Source: Halocaridina rubra (taxonomy: Eukaryota; Arthropoda; Malacostraca; Decapoda; Atyidae). From it: 64,000 nucleotides of DNA. Both the position numbers and the translations under genes were made by a program. This document shows, one piece after another, positions 1 through 12,099 of the stretch (position 1 is the stretch's first letter; every line of letters begins with the position of its first letter). The notes below the pieces were generated by a model. The model did no database searches. It was not told where the DNA came from and saw nothing but the letters and a program-made list of their open reading frames with translations. The stretch is taken from assembly GCA_037179515.1 (NCBI GenBank), contig JAXCGZ010007623.1, forward strand, positions 12,501 through 76,500, written 5' to 3'.

Positions 1-525
1 TCTCAATTATACTTATAATGTTTGTCCCTGAAATTATGGATTGAGTTAGCATTAACTACCTCCTTGCTAGCGAACTCCAAACATCAACCGTTCTTACTCT
101 AACAAAGTACTTCCTTACATCCTGCAAGGAAGATTTCTTACAAAGCTTCAAACTAGGACCTCTAGTCCTAGAGCCAGCCATATCAATATATCGATCCCTA
201 TCCACTGTCAAAATCATGAAGGAATTTAAAAAGTCACCAAATTCCCCCTAATTCTTCGAGCTTCGAGTTATGGTGAGTATAAATCCCTCAGCCTCTTCTC
301 ATAACTGAGATTGCGTAAAAGGGGGCTACATATTCAAGCTTTGTCCTCACATAAGTTATGTAAATATTTATGAACACATCTTTGCCCATGCATCTGAAGA
401 CTACCCTTACACTTTCTAAACAAGCATATGCAGTTACAAATCTGCCCATATCTTTACTTTACGATCTCGCCCATTCTCTGACTCTTGAAGTTCTGCACCT
501 GCTCAAAATTTACTATCTCAGAAAG
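1..525 (-). mobile_element. LINE family A (CR1-like), decayed 3' part of a copy cut by the window edge
   Basis: The sequence matches the 3' third of the better copy at 1220-4444 in the same orientation, including the block that encodes the end of the reverse transcriptase protein. It carries many substitutions and small deletions, so no long frame survives. It reads from the left window edge and fades near 525. A further scrap of the same family lies at about 1130-1195. Nothing else is recognisable between 525 and 667 or between 1034 and 1219. Confidence 0.8.
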
Positions 526-667
526 CTATATTTACGTAATAATGTGACCGATTTCATGCCAAGGACACCCTCTACTACTAAGGGTTAGAATGGTGCCTTC
601 TTGTTAAGGACTTTGGTTTGGCAGGTATGATTGTTACCCTGAGTGTATACTCTTGCAAACCTTAGAT

Positions 668-1025
668 CAATGGTTCCCAAAGTGGACAGTTCCACTCCCC
701 CCATTGGTGCAATGGAAAATTTCTGGGAGGCAGTGATGCAAAAGCGGGGCAACAGGGTGGCATTGGGACACTTAATAACTAACTTTTTATTTTTTTTTAC
801 ATAATCTGAATGACAAAATATGTCATAAAACTGCTAAATAAATTGGTTTACTGAATTAGATTTTATTTGTGAAATACATCTTTGTGTTTAATCTTGTTGT
901 TTTCATTTTAAAGCATACCAAAATAAAAAAAAGTGTATTTTTACATGTGTATGAGGGGGGAGGGGGTATTAGAAATCCACCTGAAAGCCAAGGGGGCTCA
1001 GCCCGAAAAAGTTTGGGAACCACTG
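668..1025. mobile_element. non-autonomous hAT MITE
   Basis: The left end reads CAATGGTTCCCAAA and the right end, read inward on the minus strand, CAGTGGTTCCCAAACTTT. This is the terminal inverted repeat style of hAT elements. The flanks CCTTAGAT (660-667) and CCTTACAC (1026-1033) look like an 8-bp target duplication with two later changes. The interior is AT-rich and encodes no transposase. Confidence 0.75.
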
Positions 1026-1309
1026 CCTTACACTGTGGTGGGCCGCAAACTCTTATCCTGACGCCTCGAGTCGCAGACACAACGTCTTTGCCACGGTGTG
1101 TGTGCAATTACCTAAGAGACAAGTCTGTCATTATTTTTACTCCTAGATCTCTCTTATTCTCCGTCTCTTGAAACTCTGCTCATGCTATGAGTATCCAAGT
1201 TTGGCCATGGGTGCGTGTGTGATTACCTAATTGTGATTACCTAATTGTGTTTACGGGAAAGAGCCCAAAGCTCGTATCTTCCCGTCTCCTGATCGGTTCC
1301 ATTTTATAC

Positions 1310-2908
1310 TTAGTGATACTTATCATACCTGTCCTTAAAACTATGGATTGAGATAGCATTAACTACCTCCTCGCTTAGCGAATTCCAATTATCAACTACT
1401 CTTACACTGAAAAAGTATTTCCTTACATCCTGCAAAGAAGTTTTCTTACGAAGCTTCAAACTATGACCTCTAGTTCTAGAGCCAGCCATATCAAAATATC
1501 GATCCCTATCCACTCTATCATAACCATGAATGAATTTAAAGACTGTCACCATATCCCCCCTCACTCTTCTAGCTTCGAGTGATGGTAAGTCTAATTCCCT
1601 CAGCCTCTCATCATAACTGAGATTGCGTATTTCTGGCACCAGTTTCGTGGCATGTCTTTGAACTTTTTCAAGCTTAGCTATGTGCTTTTTCAAGTGCGGA
1701 TTCCAAAAGAGGGCTGCATATTCGAGTTTTGGCCTCACATAGGTTACATAAATATTTCTGAACATTTCCTTGTCCATGTGCCTGAAGGCTACCCTTACAT
1801 TTGATAAGAATGCATATGCTGCCCTTACTATGGCATTTATATGTATTTCTGGAGACAAATCTGCCAGTATGTTTACTCCTAGATCTCTCTCATTTTCTGT
1901 CTCTTGAAGTTGTACTCCAGCCACCGAGTAGTTAAGCTTGGGCCTTCTTGCACTTGTACCCATTCTCATTACCTTACATTTTGAAGTATTGAATTTCATT
2001 AGCCACTTTTCTGACCACTCATGCAGATTATTTAGATCCTCCTGAAGTTCTCTACCATTGTTCTCGTTTTTTACTTTCTTCACAATCTTTGCATCATCTG
2101 CAAATATATTCATGCATGAATTTACAGACTCTGGTAGGTCATTTACATATACAAGGAACAAAAGTGGCCCTAAAACTGAACCCTGTGGAACTCCACTACT
2201 AACTCTTCTCCATTCAGACACTGAGTGTCTTACTCTAACCCTCTGTTCCTTTCCTTCTAAGTAAGTTTTTATCCATTCCAAAACATTTCCACCTATTCTA
2301 GCCATTGATTGCAGCTTCCTAATAAGTCTCCCATGTGGAACAGTGTCAAACGCTTTCTGGAAGTCTAGGAATATGCAATCTGCCCAGCCCTCTCTTTCCT
2401 GTAAGATTTGGCTTACCTCATCATAAAATTCTAATAAGTTTGTTACTGTTGATCTACCTTCTCTGAAGCCATGTTGCCTCACTGACAAAAAGTTGAAGGA
2501 TTCCAAGTGAAGAGAGATATGTTTCCTTAGTAGTTTCTCCATAACTTTGCAAACTATGCTGGTCAAGGAAACTGGTCTATAGTTCAGAGCCGTATCCCTC
2601 CTTCCCTTTTTGAAGATAGGTATCACATTTGCTTGTTTCCAGCATCTTGGAATCTCCCCCGACTCCAGTGACTCCTTAAATATGATACTTAGTGCCACTG
2701 ATATTGTGTTTGCGCATTTTTTAAGCACATGAGGGGATATGTCATCAGGACCTGTAGCTTTATGAACATCTAAATCCATCAGCGCTTTGCATACCTCTGT
2801 GGCTGTAAGGTTGATGTTCTCTAATACCGGCCCTTGAGCTTCTATCACTGCAATCTGAGGGGGTGGGGTATTTTCTACTGTAAATACTGACTGAAACTCC
2901 TTGTTCAA
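1310..2908 (-). CDS. LINE A1 reverse transcriptase region of ORF2 (532 aa open)
   Basis: This is the longest intact part of LINE A1. It would copy the element's RNA into DNA at a nicked target. Reverse transcriptase motifs appear in order: ATGPDDISPHVL near residue 50, IPIFKKGRRD near 97, NYRPVSLTSIVCKVMEKLL, QHGFREGRSTVTNL, FLDFQKAFDTVPHGRLIRKL, SGVPQGSVLGPLLF and the catalytic FADD box. The C-terminal part has the RRVRGDMVTVFKF and NWNSLSEEVV features common to CR1-like ORF2 proteins. The first methionine, MNKEFQSVF, is an internal codon of the full ORF2 rather than a real start. A frame break just upstream separates it from the endonuclease segments at 2986-3896. Confidence 0.9.
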   Translation of the reverse strand: MNKEFQSVFTVENTPPPQIAVIEAQGPVLENINLTATEVCKALMDLDVHKATGPDDISPHVLKKCANTISVALSIIFKESLESGEIPRCWKQANVIPIFKKGRRDTALNYRPVSLTSIVCKVMEKLLRKHISLHLESFNFLSVRQHGFREGRSTVTNLLEFYDEVSQILQEREGWADCIFLDFQKAFDTVPHGRLIRKLQSMARIGGNVLEWIKTYLEGKEQRVRVRHSVSEWRRVSSGVPQGSVLGPLLFLVYVNDLPESVNSCMNIFADDAKIVKKVKNENNGRELQEDLNNLHEWSEKWLMKFNTSKCKVMRMGTSARRPKLNYSVAGVQLQETENERDLGVNILADLSPEIHINAIVRAAYAFLSNVRVAFRHMDKEMFRNIYVTYVRPKLEYAALFWNPHLKKHIAKLEKVQRHATKLVPEIRNLSYDERLRELDLPSLEARRVRGDMVTVFKFIHGYDRVDRDRYFDMAGSRTRGHSLKLRKKTSLQDVRKYFFSVRVVDNWNSLSEEVVNAISIHSFKDRYDKYH

Positions 2909-2985
2909 TTCTTTGCAGATCTCTTCATCCGTCTCAGTGATGCTTCCATCCGCTCTCTTTAGCCTTAAAACCTGTTCTTTTACCT

Positions 2986-3896
2986 TCAGTTTTCCTCTGA
3001 TAAAGCTGTGGAAAGCTTGGGATTTTCTTTAGCCTTCCTGGTGATGTCCCTCTCATAGTCTCTCTCTGCCTCTCTCCTTTTATTTATGTAGTCATTTCTT
3101 GCTCTTTTGTAGGTTTGCCAGGCATTTATGTTTTTTCTCCTCCTATACCTTTTCCAGCATTTGTCTCTCCACTCCTTAGCTCTTTTACACCCATTATCGA
3201 ACCATTTCTCTCTGGCATGAATTACACCTACTTTGGTGACAGGTATGCAGCAATCTACTATCTTCCCATATTTCTCACAAAAGATGTCATACATTTCTTG
3301 TACAGATTTGTTGTCAAATAAGGTTCTCCAGTCAGTAACTGCAAAAAGCTCATTCATTTTGATGTAATCTCCTTTCGGATAGTTCCTCCTCATGTCCTCA
3401 GTGCCTCTACTCTCAGGAAGAATATCTTTAGTGATATACTCCATCAACAACACACAGTGGTCACTCTTTCCAATTGGTGGTTCATACTCAATTTTTTCAA
3501 TATCCAACACATTATCTGTGAACACTAGATCAAGTAGTGATGGCTCATCCCCACCCCTGGCCCTCGTTGGTTCCATTACATGTTGGTGTAGGAAATTCCC
3601 TTGTACGCAATCTAGGAATCTTGCTCCGAATGAGTCCTCACCACTGTGTGGGTCAAGATTTATCCAATCTATCTCTTTATGATTAAAGTCTCCCATAATC
3701 AAAATCCTACATTTTTTTCCCGTGCCATGTTAACAACTGAGTTTATGACTTCAATAGTACCTATATGACTTTCCTCATAAACTTCAAGCCTATTTTGGTT
3801 CCTTGGTGGGTTGTATACAACAGTTATTATAATGCTCTCTGACCCAGTATTTATGCGAGCAACAAGAAATTCCTTGAACTCACTTTCTATAGCCAA
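2986..3896 (-). pseudogene. LINE A1 endonuclease region, frameshifted
   Basis: Two overlapping frames carry the AP-endonuclease domain: 3699-3896 ends in NMAREKNVGF, and 2986-3702 continues with MIMGDFNHKEIDW, LLDLVFTDN and GKSDHCVL, which are standard endonuclease blocks. The break falls in a homopolymer with seven A residues, where eight would keep the frame. A second one-base loss, in the run after AAGC, ends this segment in PKLSTALSEEN, where the sister copy reads PKLFHSFIRGKL. The endonuclease N-terminus continues to about 4130 with further breaks. Confidence 0.85.
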
Positions 3897-4131
3897 GTTT
3901 ATTTCTTCGACTTGAATCCTTTCACTTATGAGCAGTGCTATCCCTCCACCAGTCCTCTCAGATCTTTCAAGCCTTAGTATTCTGAAGCCCTTAGGAAAAC
4001 TGTGACACTATTTATGTCCTCACTCAACTTAGTCTCTGTAATTGCTACTATATCTGCCTTACTGTTGTGAATCCTATCTTTTAATTCTACTGCCTTACCA
4101 GCTAATCCATCAGCATTTGTGTATAACAATC

Positions 4132-4317
4132 TTAATGAGGCCCCATCCCCTGATCTTCTGTCATTATCTTCTTTATCTCCCCTTTGTCTGGAAGAACTCT
4201 GTAATGAAAATTTTTCTTCTCTTCTTCATTTCTTTCATCATTTAACCTTCTTGCCTCTTGCAACAAGTTTTTGATCTTTCCCATCTCTTCCTGTGTTCTG
4301 TATCGTCTAATGAACAC
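4132..4317 (-). pseudogene. LINE A1 ORF1 C-terminal fragment
   Basis: A 61-residue open segment, rich in charged residues (KIKNLLQEARRLNDERNEEE), ends just before the endonuclease ORF. It corresponds to the C-terminal tail of the nucleic-acid-binding ORF1 of this LINE. Upstream (4318-4444) the reading continues in a different frame across a run of seven A residues, through a stretch reading GKPRPTKVTFERGE. The N-terminal part of ORF1 is missing. Confidence 0.65.
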
Positions 4318-4444
4318 TTCTTTGAATTCTTGAAGGTCTTTTAGACTTTTTTTCTCAACAATATTTCCCTACATGTTTCCCCTCTCTCAAAGGTTACTTT
4401 TGTTGGTCTCGGCTTTCCTTCCCCCGAATATTTACCTAGTTGGT

Positions 4445-5859
4445 ATGTGTGTGTGTATGCGTAGAGATATAAAGGCTACTCCAGTCTTAAAGTACTGACT
4501 AGAAAATATAAATAAGCCTTCACACAACAGATGTTACTTCTACACACTTGTTGAGGGAGGTAATTTTAACCCTTTCCCACAGTATATCCCGCAGAATTAC
4601 CCTGTACTTTCATCACTGGTATATAAAGAAATACTCTGTTGTATGGAAAAAGAATAGGAGATATGGGGAGTTACATGAAACTAAACATACAGTACAGATA
4701 GGGATAAACGATATCAGTTTTTATTTACAATAATAAATAAAAAAAAATTATCAAGATATCCTAGTATTAATCAATCATTAATAATAATAAGAGAAAAAAT
4801 CATGATTCTCTATTCGTCATAGTACAGTATATAACTTTAAATATTAAATCTGATCAGAAAAGCATTGATTGAACTGATAGAGCAGGTCATGAGTATATCT
4901 GTAATGAGTGTTTCATATATGTCCCAAGATAACAGACAATGGCAATCGAGCCAAATATGACCTTATATACGAAGGGCATATTACCTATGCAGTAATATAT
5001 AAATATAAATATATTGAAATGATTCCGAAATTCCCTCATATATTACGAAGAGAAACGTGGAAGAAAAAGAAGAAAACAAGAAAACAGTAAAACGTCAGTA
5101 CAGTATATTATCTCATAAAAAGATTAAAATGCACTTGTCAAGCCCTTTGATTCTTATGTCGAGAGTAGTACATAATTAGCATTCTGTGCCCATGAACAAC
5201 AACCGAGGATGAAGGAAGTGCAATAACTGTCTCTTTCATATCGTTTGATAAATTGCTTCACTTATAAACGTGTACGTAGTCATACCTTATTGTCATATAC
5301 AATGCGAACAGACGTCAAAGTGTTTCTTGTTTGCTGTGAAATACAAATCACTAGATATATGTACAGATAATACTCTACTTACTGGTAATATAAAATGTTA
5401 AGACGATCTTCAATTTCCATTCTATGTCTTCCTGAACAGAGAACACAAGCTTATATACTTCAGCATATTATAGTTCTTTATGATCTATCTCTCCTTATTC
5501 TGAACATGTTAAAGAAAATTTTTATGAGGCAGAGAAATTATATATATTTAAGTCTTGGCAACTTAACCAAACACCAATACCAAAAGACGTGAAGAGTTAA
5601 CATATGCCATGTCATATAAACCCTTTCTATATTTCAAAATGGAAAGAAAGGTCAAGCACTCTACAGATAATATTTTTCACAATCCATCCTTTCTCAAGTT
5701 TACCAGTAGGTACTCAAGCTAAATATCTGCAAAATTTATCCATCTAAAGACTATGAATAACAACACCTGTGAAATCCTATGTGATTTACTTCTAAAACAA
5801 GAAATCACAGTACTCTTATTTGAAAAGGATAACAGGGATATGAAATTCGCTGGCTCATT
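4445..5859. other. no gene recognised
   Basis: AT-rich sequence with a short (TG)n at 4447-4460. Reading frames are short, and I see no splice-bounded exon, RNA gene or transposon motif. Confidence 0.5.
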
Positions 5860-6705
<846 letters not shown>

Positions 6706-7623
6706 GAGGGTATTGAACTTAGTGTTTTCCGGTCATATTACACCTTAAGGTCACTGAGAACATGAAATATTACCAAGTCATATATAAAATAATATCACAC
6801 ACATAAGGAAATACCTGTAAGCATATGGTTACTACATGTTTAAGCGAAACAGAATATATGCGTGCACATGTATATTTCTTAAATGAGAAACTCATACATT
6901 ACTGCGTACTTCATTGTAGTTGTCTTCAATATGAGCACTTAAAGAATAGTGTTCAAAGAATATTAATAACAAACCTCCATGCACAAATATAAAACTTTAA
7001 CACTATGTTTCTAAAAAATATATATACCCTTAGAATTCTAAACAGCTTTTGCCCAGAGGAAACACAGAAAATGTTTCCAAAATATTCAGCAATATATTTA
7101 CAAATCAAACCCTTAATAAGCACTGAAAAGATGAGACCTTTTAAAACTGAATTAGAAAAAACAAAGAAGAAGCCCATGATGACATAGAAAAACATGATAA
7201 AGTAGAATGAGTGCACAAAATCAGAAAAAAAGATAACTACGAAGAACATAAAGATGCAAAGAAAAGGAGTACACAAGTGTAATTGTGTTGTATATAAGAA
7301 GACGAAAAAATTATGAAGGAAAAGGAAAACAAAAAGGAAGAAGTAGCAACGAGGCAGAAGTCAACTGAAGACGAAGCAAAAAGCAAGGAAGAATTACTCT
7401 ATCCTATACAAAGCAATCAATTTGATGTTATAATGTAAGGTTTGTTAGTAGAAGATCCTCTGTTCGCACAACAGTCACAATTACCGATATTAATACACGA
7501 ATATAATTTCCAACATTTCATGCAAGTTACTGTGAAAATTCCACTTATGTTATTTTCATGCTCTATTTGCATATCTAAGCATAGGAGAATGTAAGAGAAG
7601 TTGGGTAGAGATGAACTAATATC
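6706..7623. other. no gene recognised
   Basis: AT-rich, A-rich on the plus strand around 7200-7390. No convincing coding, RNA or transposon signature was found. Confidence 0.45.

Positions 7624-7719
<96 letters not shown>
7624..7719. repeat. (TA)n microsatellite
   Basis: About 48 TA units. It ends two to three bases before the 3' tail of the LINE A fragment at 7722. Confidence 0.98.
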
Positions 7720-7721
<2 letters not shown>

Positions 7722-7722
<1 letters not shown>

Positions 7723-8149
7723 ATTACCTAATTGTGTTTACGGGAAAGAGCCCAAAGCTCGTATCTTCCCGTCTCCTGATCGGTTCCATTTTAGACTTAG
7801 TGATACTTATCATACCTGTCCTTAAAACTATGGATTGAGATAGCATTAACTACCTCCTCGCTTAGCCAATTCCAATTATCAACTACTCTTACACTGAAAA
7901 AGTATTTCCTTACATCCTGCAAAGAAGTTTTCTTACGAAGCTTCAAACTATGACCTCTAGTTCTAGAGCCAGCCATATCAAAATATCGATTCCTATCCAC
8001 TCTATCATAACCATGAATGAATTTAAAGACTGTCACCATATCCCCCCTCACTCTTCTAGCTTTGAGTGATGGTAAGTCTAATTCCCTCAGCCTCTCATCA
8101 TAACTGAGATTGCGTATTTCTGGCACCAGTTTCGTGGCATGTCTTTGAG
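7722..8149 (-). mobile_element. LINE family A 3' fragment, copy A3
   Basis: Nearly identical to the last 430 bp of A1. On the minus strand it reads RHATKLVPEIRNLSYDERL and on to SIHSFKDRYDKYH, then the 3' non-coding end. It is truncated at its 5' side, where it runs into a (GT)n/(TATG)n microsatellite at 8150-8200. The high identity indicates a young insertion. Confidence 0.9.
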
Positions 8150-8200
8150 TGTGTGTGTGTGTGTGTATATATACATATATGTATGTATGTATGTATGTAA
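8150..8200. repeat. (GT)n / (TATG)n microsatellite
   Basis: GT repeats grade into TA and then TATG units. The array joins two LINE A fragments that lie in the same orientation. Confidence 0.9.
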
Positions 8201-11200
8201 TTACCAAATTGTACTTACGGAATAGAGCCCCAAGCTCGTAACTTCCCGTCTCTTGGTCGGTTCTATTTTGTACTTGGTTATTATTATCATACTTGTCCTT
8301 AAAACTATGTTTTGAGTTAGCATTAACTACCTCCTCATTCAGCAAAATCCAATTTAAAAACAGTCACCATATGCCCCCTCATATTTCTAGCTTCGAGTGA
8401 TGGTAAGTCGAATTCCCTCAGCCTCTCATCATATCTGAGAATGCGTAATTCTGGTACCAGTTTCGTGGCATGTCTTTGAGATTTTCCAGCTTACTATGTA
8501 CTTATTCAAGTGTGGATTCCAACAGGGGGTTACATATTCAAGCTTTGGCCTCACATATATTATTTTTTTCATGAGTGGCACCGGGACAGGCAAAAACTGC
8601 CCTCATCAATGAAGACATGGGCACAAGAAAACACCAAGATGAAGGAAAAGAAAGAGGTTAAGGACAAGACAGAGATGAGGTGATATCACACAAAGGAAAA
8701 CGACAGACAGAAAAAAACAAAGTACAGAGGACCCAGAGATATGGAGGACTGGGCCCTAAGATGACGATAGATCCGCTTTTCGAAGGATGATAGGTCATAA
8801 GAATTAGGATAGACAGAAGGAAGAAGAACGTTCCAGAGTCTGGAGGTAGCTAGAAAGAAGCAGTCACTGCACCGACCAATTCTCGAGTTACAAATCTCCA
8901 CACAGTACCTGTGAGATGAGGCCGCTTGGCGAGTGTTATGCGGCCTCGGCAGTGGGGGAGGGATGCAACTCGCCAACTCATCAGAGCAGCTATGGAAACA
9001 GTAGCGATAGAAAAGAGAAAGGGAGGATACCTTACGGCGAAGAGAGAGAAACTTCAGATTAGAAGTAAGAGAGGGATCATTAATGAGTCTGACTGCCTTA
9101 GATTCAACCCTATCAAGGAGATAAGTATAAGAGGAAGCACCTCAGATGTGTGAGCAGTATTCTAAGCAGGGACAGGTAAGACCTTTATTAACTTTAAGTA
9201 GCTGTGAAGAGGAAAAGTAAAGACTGAAACGAAACAAAACCTCCAATATTTTGGATGAAGATGTAGAAATTTGGATAATGTGATTCCTTCAAGACAAGTT
9301 AGAGGCTATATGGATTCCTAATATGTTGATAGAATTAAGAGGGTTAATTTCGAAGACAAAAGGGCTATAAGGAGGAGAAGACGATAAAGAGAGCCAGAAA
9401 CTGAGTCTTGGAGGCATTGAATTTCACTAAATTTTGAGTGCCCCACTCAGATACTCTCTGCAAATCGGAGTAGCAGATGAAGGTTGTGAAGAAAAGGAAG
9501 AGGAAAGGTGAAAGGTAGCATCATTAGCAAAGGCATGAAGAAGAGAGGAAGATGGGGATTGTAGAAGTTCATTGACGAAGAGAAGGAACAGAGTAGGTGA
9601 AAAAACAGAGCCCTGTGGTACACCACTGGTAACAGAGAAAGGGCTAGATGTCGCACCATCAACATCTACAGATATAAAACGGTCAGAAAGAAAACTGGAA
9701 ATCAGAGAACAGAAAGAAGGGGTTAAGCCATAGGCAGGGAGTTTGACCAACAGAGCCTTGTGCCAGACTCTGTCAAAAGCCTTAGAGATATCAAGGGCGA
9801 CGACAAAGGATTCCCCATAGTTCCTCAGAGAAGATGACCGTACATGAGTAAGATAGGACAGGAGGTCACCAGTGGACCTTGCCTTGCAGAAGCCGTACTG
9901 GTGATTGGAGAAAAGTGAGTCAGATTCAAAGCGTTTCAGGAAGTGAGCATTGAGGAAAGTTTCAAGAACTTTAACAATAGAGGAGGTTAAGGCAATAGGT
10001 CAGTAGTTTGAAGGAATAGAGAAGTCACCCTTAGGAACAGGTTGAACTAGAGCATGCTTCTAAGATGAAGGAAGGATATTTTTGAACATTTCCTTGTCCA
10101 TGTGCCTGAAGGTTAACCTTACATTTGCTAATAAAGCATATGCCGCCCTTACTATGCCATCTATATACATTTCTGGAGACAAATCTGCCAGTATGCTCCT
10201 AGACCTCTCTCATTCTCTGTCTCGTGAAGTTATGCTCCTGCCATTGAGTAGTCAAGTTTGGGCCTTCTTGCCCTTGTACCCATTCTCATTACCTTACATT
10301 ATGAAGTACTGAAATTCATTAGCCACTTTTCTGACCACTCATGCAGACTACTTAGGTCTTCCTGAAATTCTCTACCACTGTTCTCGTTTCTTACTTTCTT
10401 CGCAATATTTGCATCATCTGAAAACATATTCATGAATGAATGTAAGACTCTGGTAGGTCATTTACATATACAAGGAACAAAACTGGCCCTAAAACTGAGC
10501 CCTGTGGAATTTCACTACTAACTCTTCTCCAATCAGACACTGAGTGTCTTACTCTAACCCTATGTTCCCTTCCTTTTAAGTAAGTTTTTATCCATTCCAA
10601 GACATTTCCACCTATTCTCATAGCTTCCGAATGAGTCTCCCGTATGGGAAAGTGTCAAATGCTTTCTGGAAGTCTAGGAATATGAAATCTGCCCAGCCTT
10701 CTGTTTCCTGTAAGATTCGGCTTACCTTATCACAGTATGCTAATAAGTTTGTTACTGTTGATATACCTTCTCTGAAGCCATGTGGTCTCACTGACAAAAA
10801 GTTGAAGGATTCCAAGTGAAGAGAGATGTGTGTCCTTAGTAGTTTCTCCATAACTTTGCAAACTATGATGGTTAAGGAAACAGGTCTATAGCTTAGAGCC
10901 ATATCCCTCCTACCCTTTTTGAAGATAGGTACCAAATTCGCTTGTTTCAGCTTCTTGGAATCACCCTTGCCTCCAGCGACTTTTCAAATATGATACTTAG
11001 AGCCGCTGACATTGATTTAGTGAATTTCTAAAGTACATAAGGGGATATATCATCAGGACCTGAAACTTTATGGGCATCAAACTACATTAGCGCTTTGCAT
11101 ACCTGTGAGGCTAAAAAGATGATGTTCTCTAATACTGGCTCATAAGCTCCTATCTCTGCAATCTGAGGGGGTGGGGAATTTTCTACTGTAAATACTGACT

Positions 11201-11566
11201 GAAACTCCTTGTTCAGTTCTTTGCAGATCTCTTCATCCGTCTCAGTGATGCCCTCCATCCTCTCTTTAGCTCTAAAACCTGTTATTTTACCTTCAGTTTT
11301 CCTCTGATAAAGTTGTAGAGTTTTGGGATTTTTTTTAGCCTTCCTGGTGATATTCCTTTCATAGTCTCTCTCTGCCTCTCTTCTTTTACTTAGGTAATAA
11401 TTTCTTGCTGTTTTATAAGTTTGCCAGGCATTTATGTTTTTTCTCCTCCTATACCTTTTCCAGCATTTGTCGCTCTACTCCTTAGCTCTCTTACACTAAT
11501 TGTTGAAACATTTCTCTCCGGCATGAATAACTCCTATTTTGGTGGAAGGTATGCAACAATACACTA
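8197..11566 (-). mobile_element. LINE family A, copy A4, split in two by LINE D2
   Basis: The 3' part (8197-8562) and the upstream part (10077-11566) together follow the A1 copy from its tail, through the reverse transcriptase, to the end of the endonuclease-RT linker. At the gap, A1 reads continuously through the position corresponding to 8562/10077, so the D element was inserted into it. Decayed: the frames at 10430-10621 (SEIPQGSVLGPVLFL) and 10618-10935 (FLDFQKAFDTFPYGRLIRKL) are remnants of the reverse transcriptase. It is more diverged than A1, A2 and A3. Confidence 0.85.
8566..10076 (-). mobile_element. LINE family D (Jockey-like), copy D2, 5'-truncated
   Basis: A second LINE family nested in LINE A4. 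Its minus strand encodes the palm part of a reverse transcriptase: ALDISKAFDRVWHKALLVKL near 9790, then SGVPQGSVFSPTLFLLF and a degenerate active-site box (FANDATF where F/YADDSTL is expected). A C-terminal domain follows, with SRLWNVLLPSVYPNSYD near 8800. The 3' end has a T-rich stretch on the plus strand, i.e. a poly(A)-type tail. It is broken by stops between the open segments at 9427-9750 and 8686-8976. Assignment to Jockey-like rather than another clade rests on the motif style only. Confidence 0.8.
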
Positions 11567-11569
11567 TCT

Positions 11570-11704
11570 CTGACTCTTTCGGAAGGAAAAATAAAGAGAA
11601 GGGGATTCCCAGTCCCCTCGCTCCACCCCATTTAGTCGACTCTTATGACATGCATGGGAACACAGAGGAAGTATTCTAGCCCCCCTCCTTCAGGGTGGAA
11701 AAAA
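11570..11704. repeat. probable dispersed repeat fragment
   Basis: A C-rich stretch unlike its AT-rich surroundings, with CCCATTTAGTCGACTCTTAT, GACATGCATGGGAA and GTATTCTAGCCCCCC. I recall similar strings as dispersed repeats in arthropod genomes, but there is no second copy here to prove it. It runs directly into the (TA)n array. Confidence 0.4.
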
Positions 11705-11705
11705 A

Positions 11706-11900
<195 letters not shown>

Positions 11901-12099
11901 AATACAAACACACCATATTCCTCTACGGCAATAACAAACATACTGCATGTGATAATTTCTTGACAAGACAAATTGCTTAAGGAATGATTTCTTTTATTAT
12001 TAAACATATTTCATTAAAATTATTGAAAAGTACGACTGTTATTGAGTAGGAAGCTTACAAGGATAATTACTTGTGAAATACAAAAAACAAAGTCAGTAC

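Larger units (their letters stand above)
1220..4444 (-). mobile_element. LINE family A, copy A1 (CR1-like non-LTR retrotransposon)
   Basis: On the minus strand this copy holds, in order, the end of an ORF1, an apurinic endonuclease domain and a reverse transcriptase domain. At its 3' end it has a short tandem of AATTAGGTAATCAC-like units rather than poly(A). Such simple tandem tails are typical of CR1/L2-group LINEs. The frame is broken several times, so the copy is dead as it stands, although the reverse transcriptase block is intact. It is about 95% alike by eye to the copy in intron 1 of golgin-84 (43080-46291). Homology between the two stops at the same point on the 5' side, CCAACTAGG, where ORF1 is incomplete. 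Confidence 0.9.

Noticed and set aside
1310..2908. An active retrotransposon at A1
   Set aside because: Only the RT block is open; the endonuclease and ORF1 are frameshifted and the 5' end is missing.
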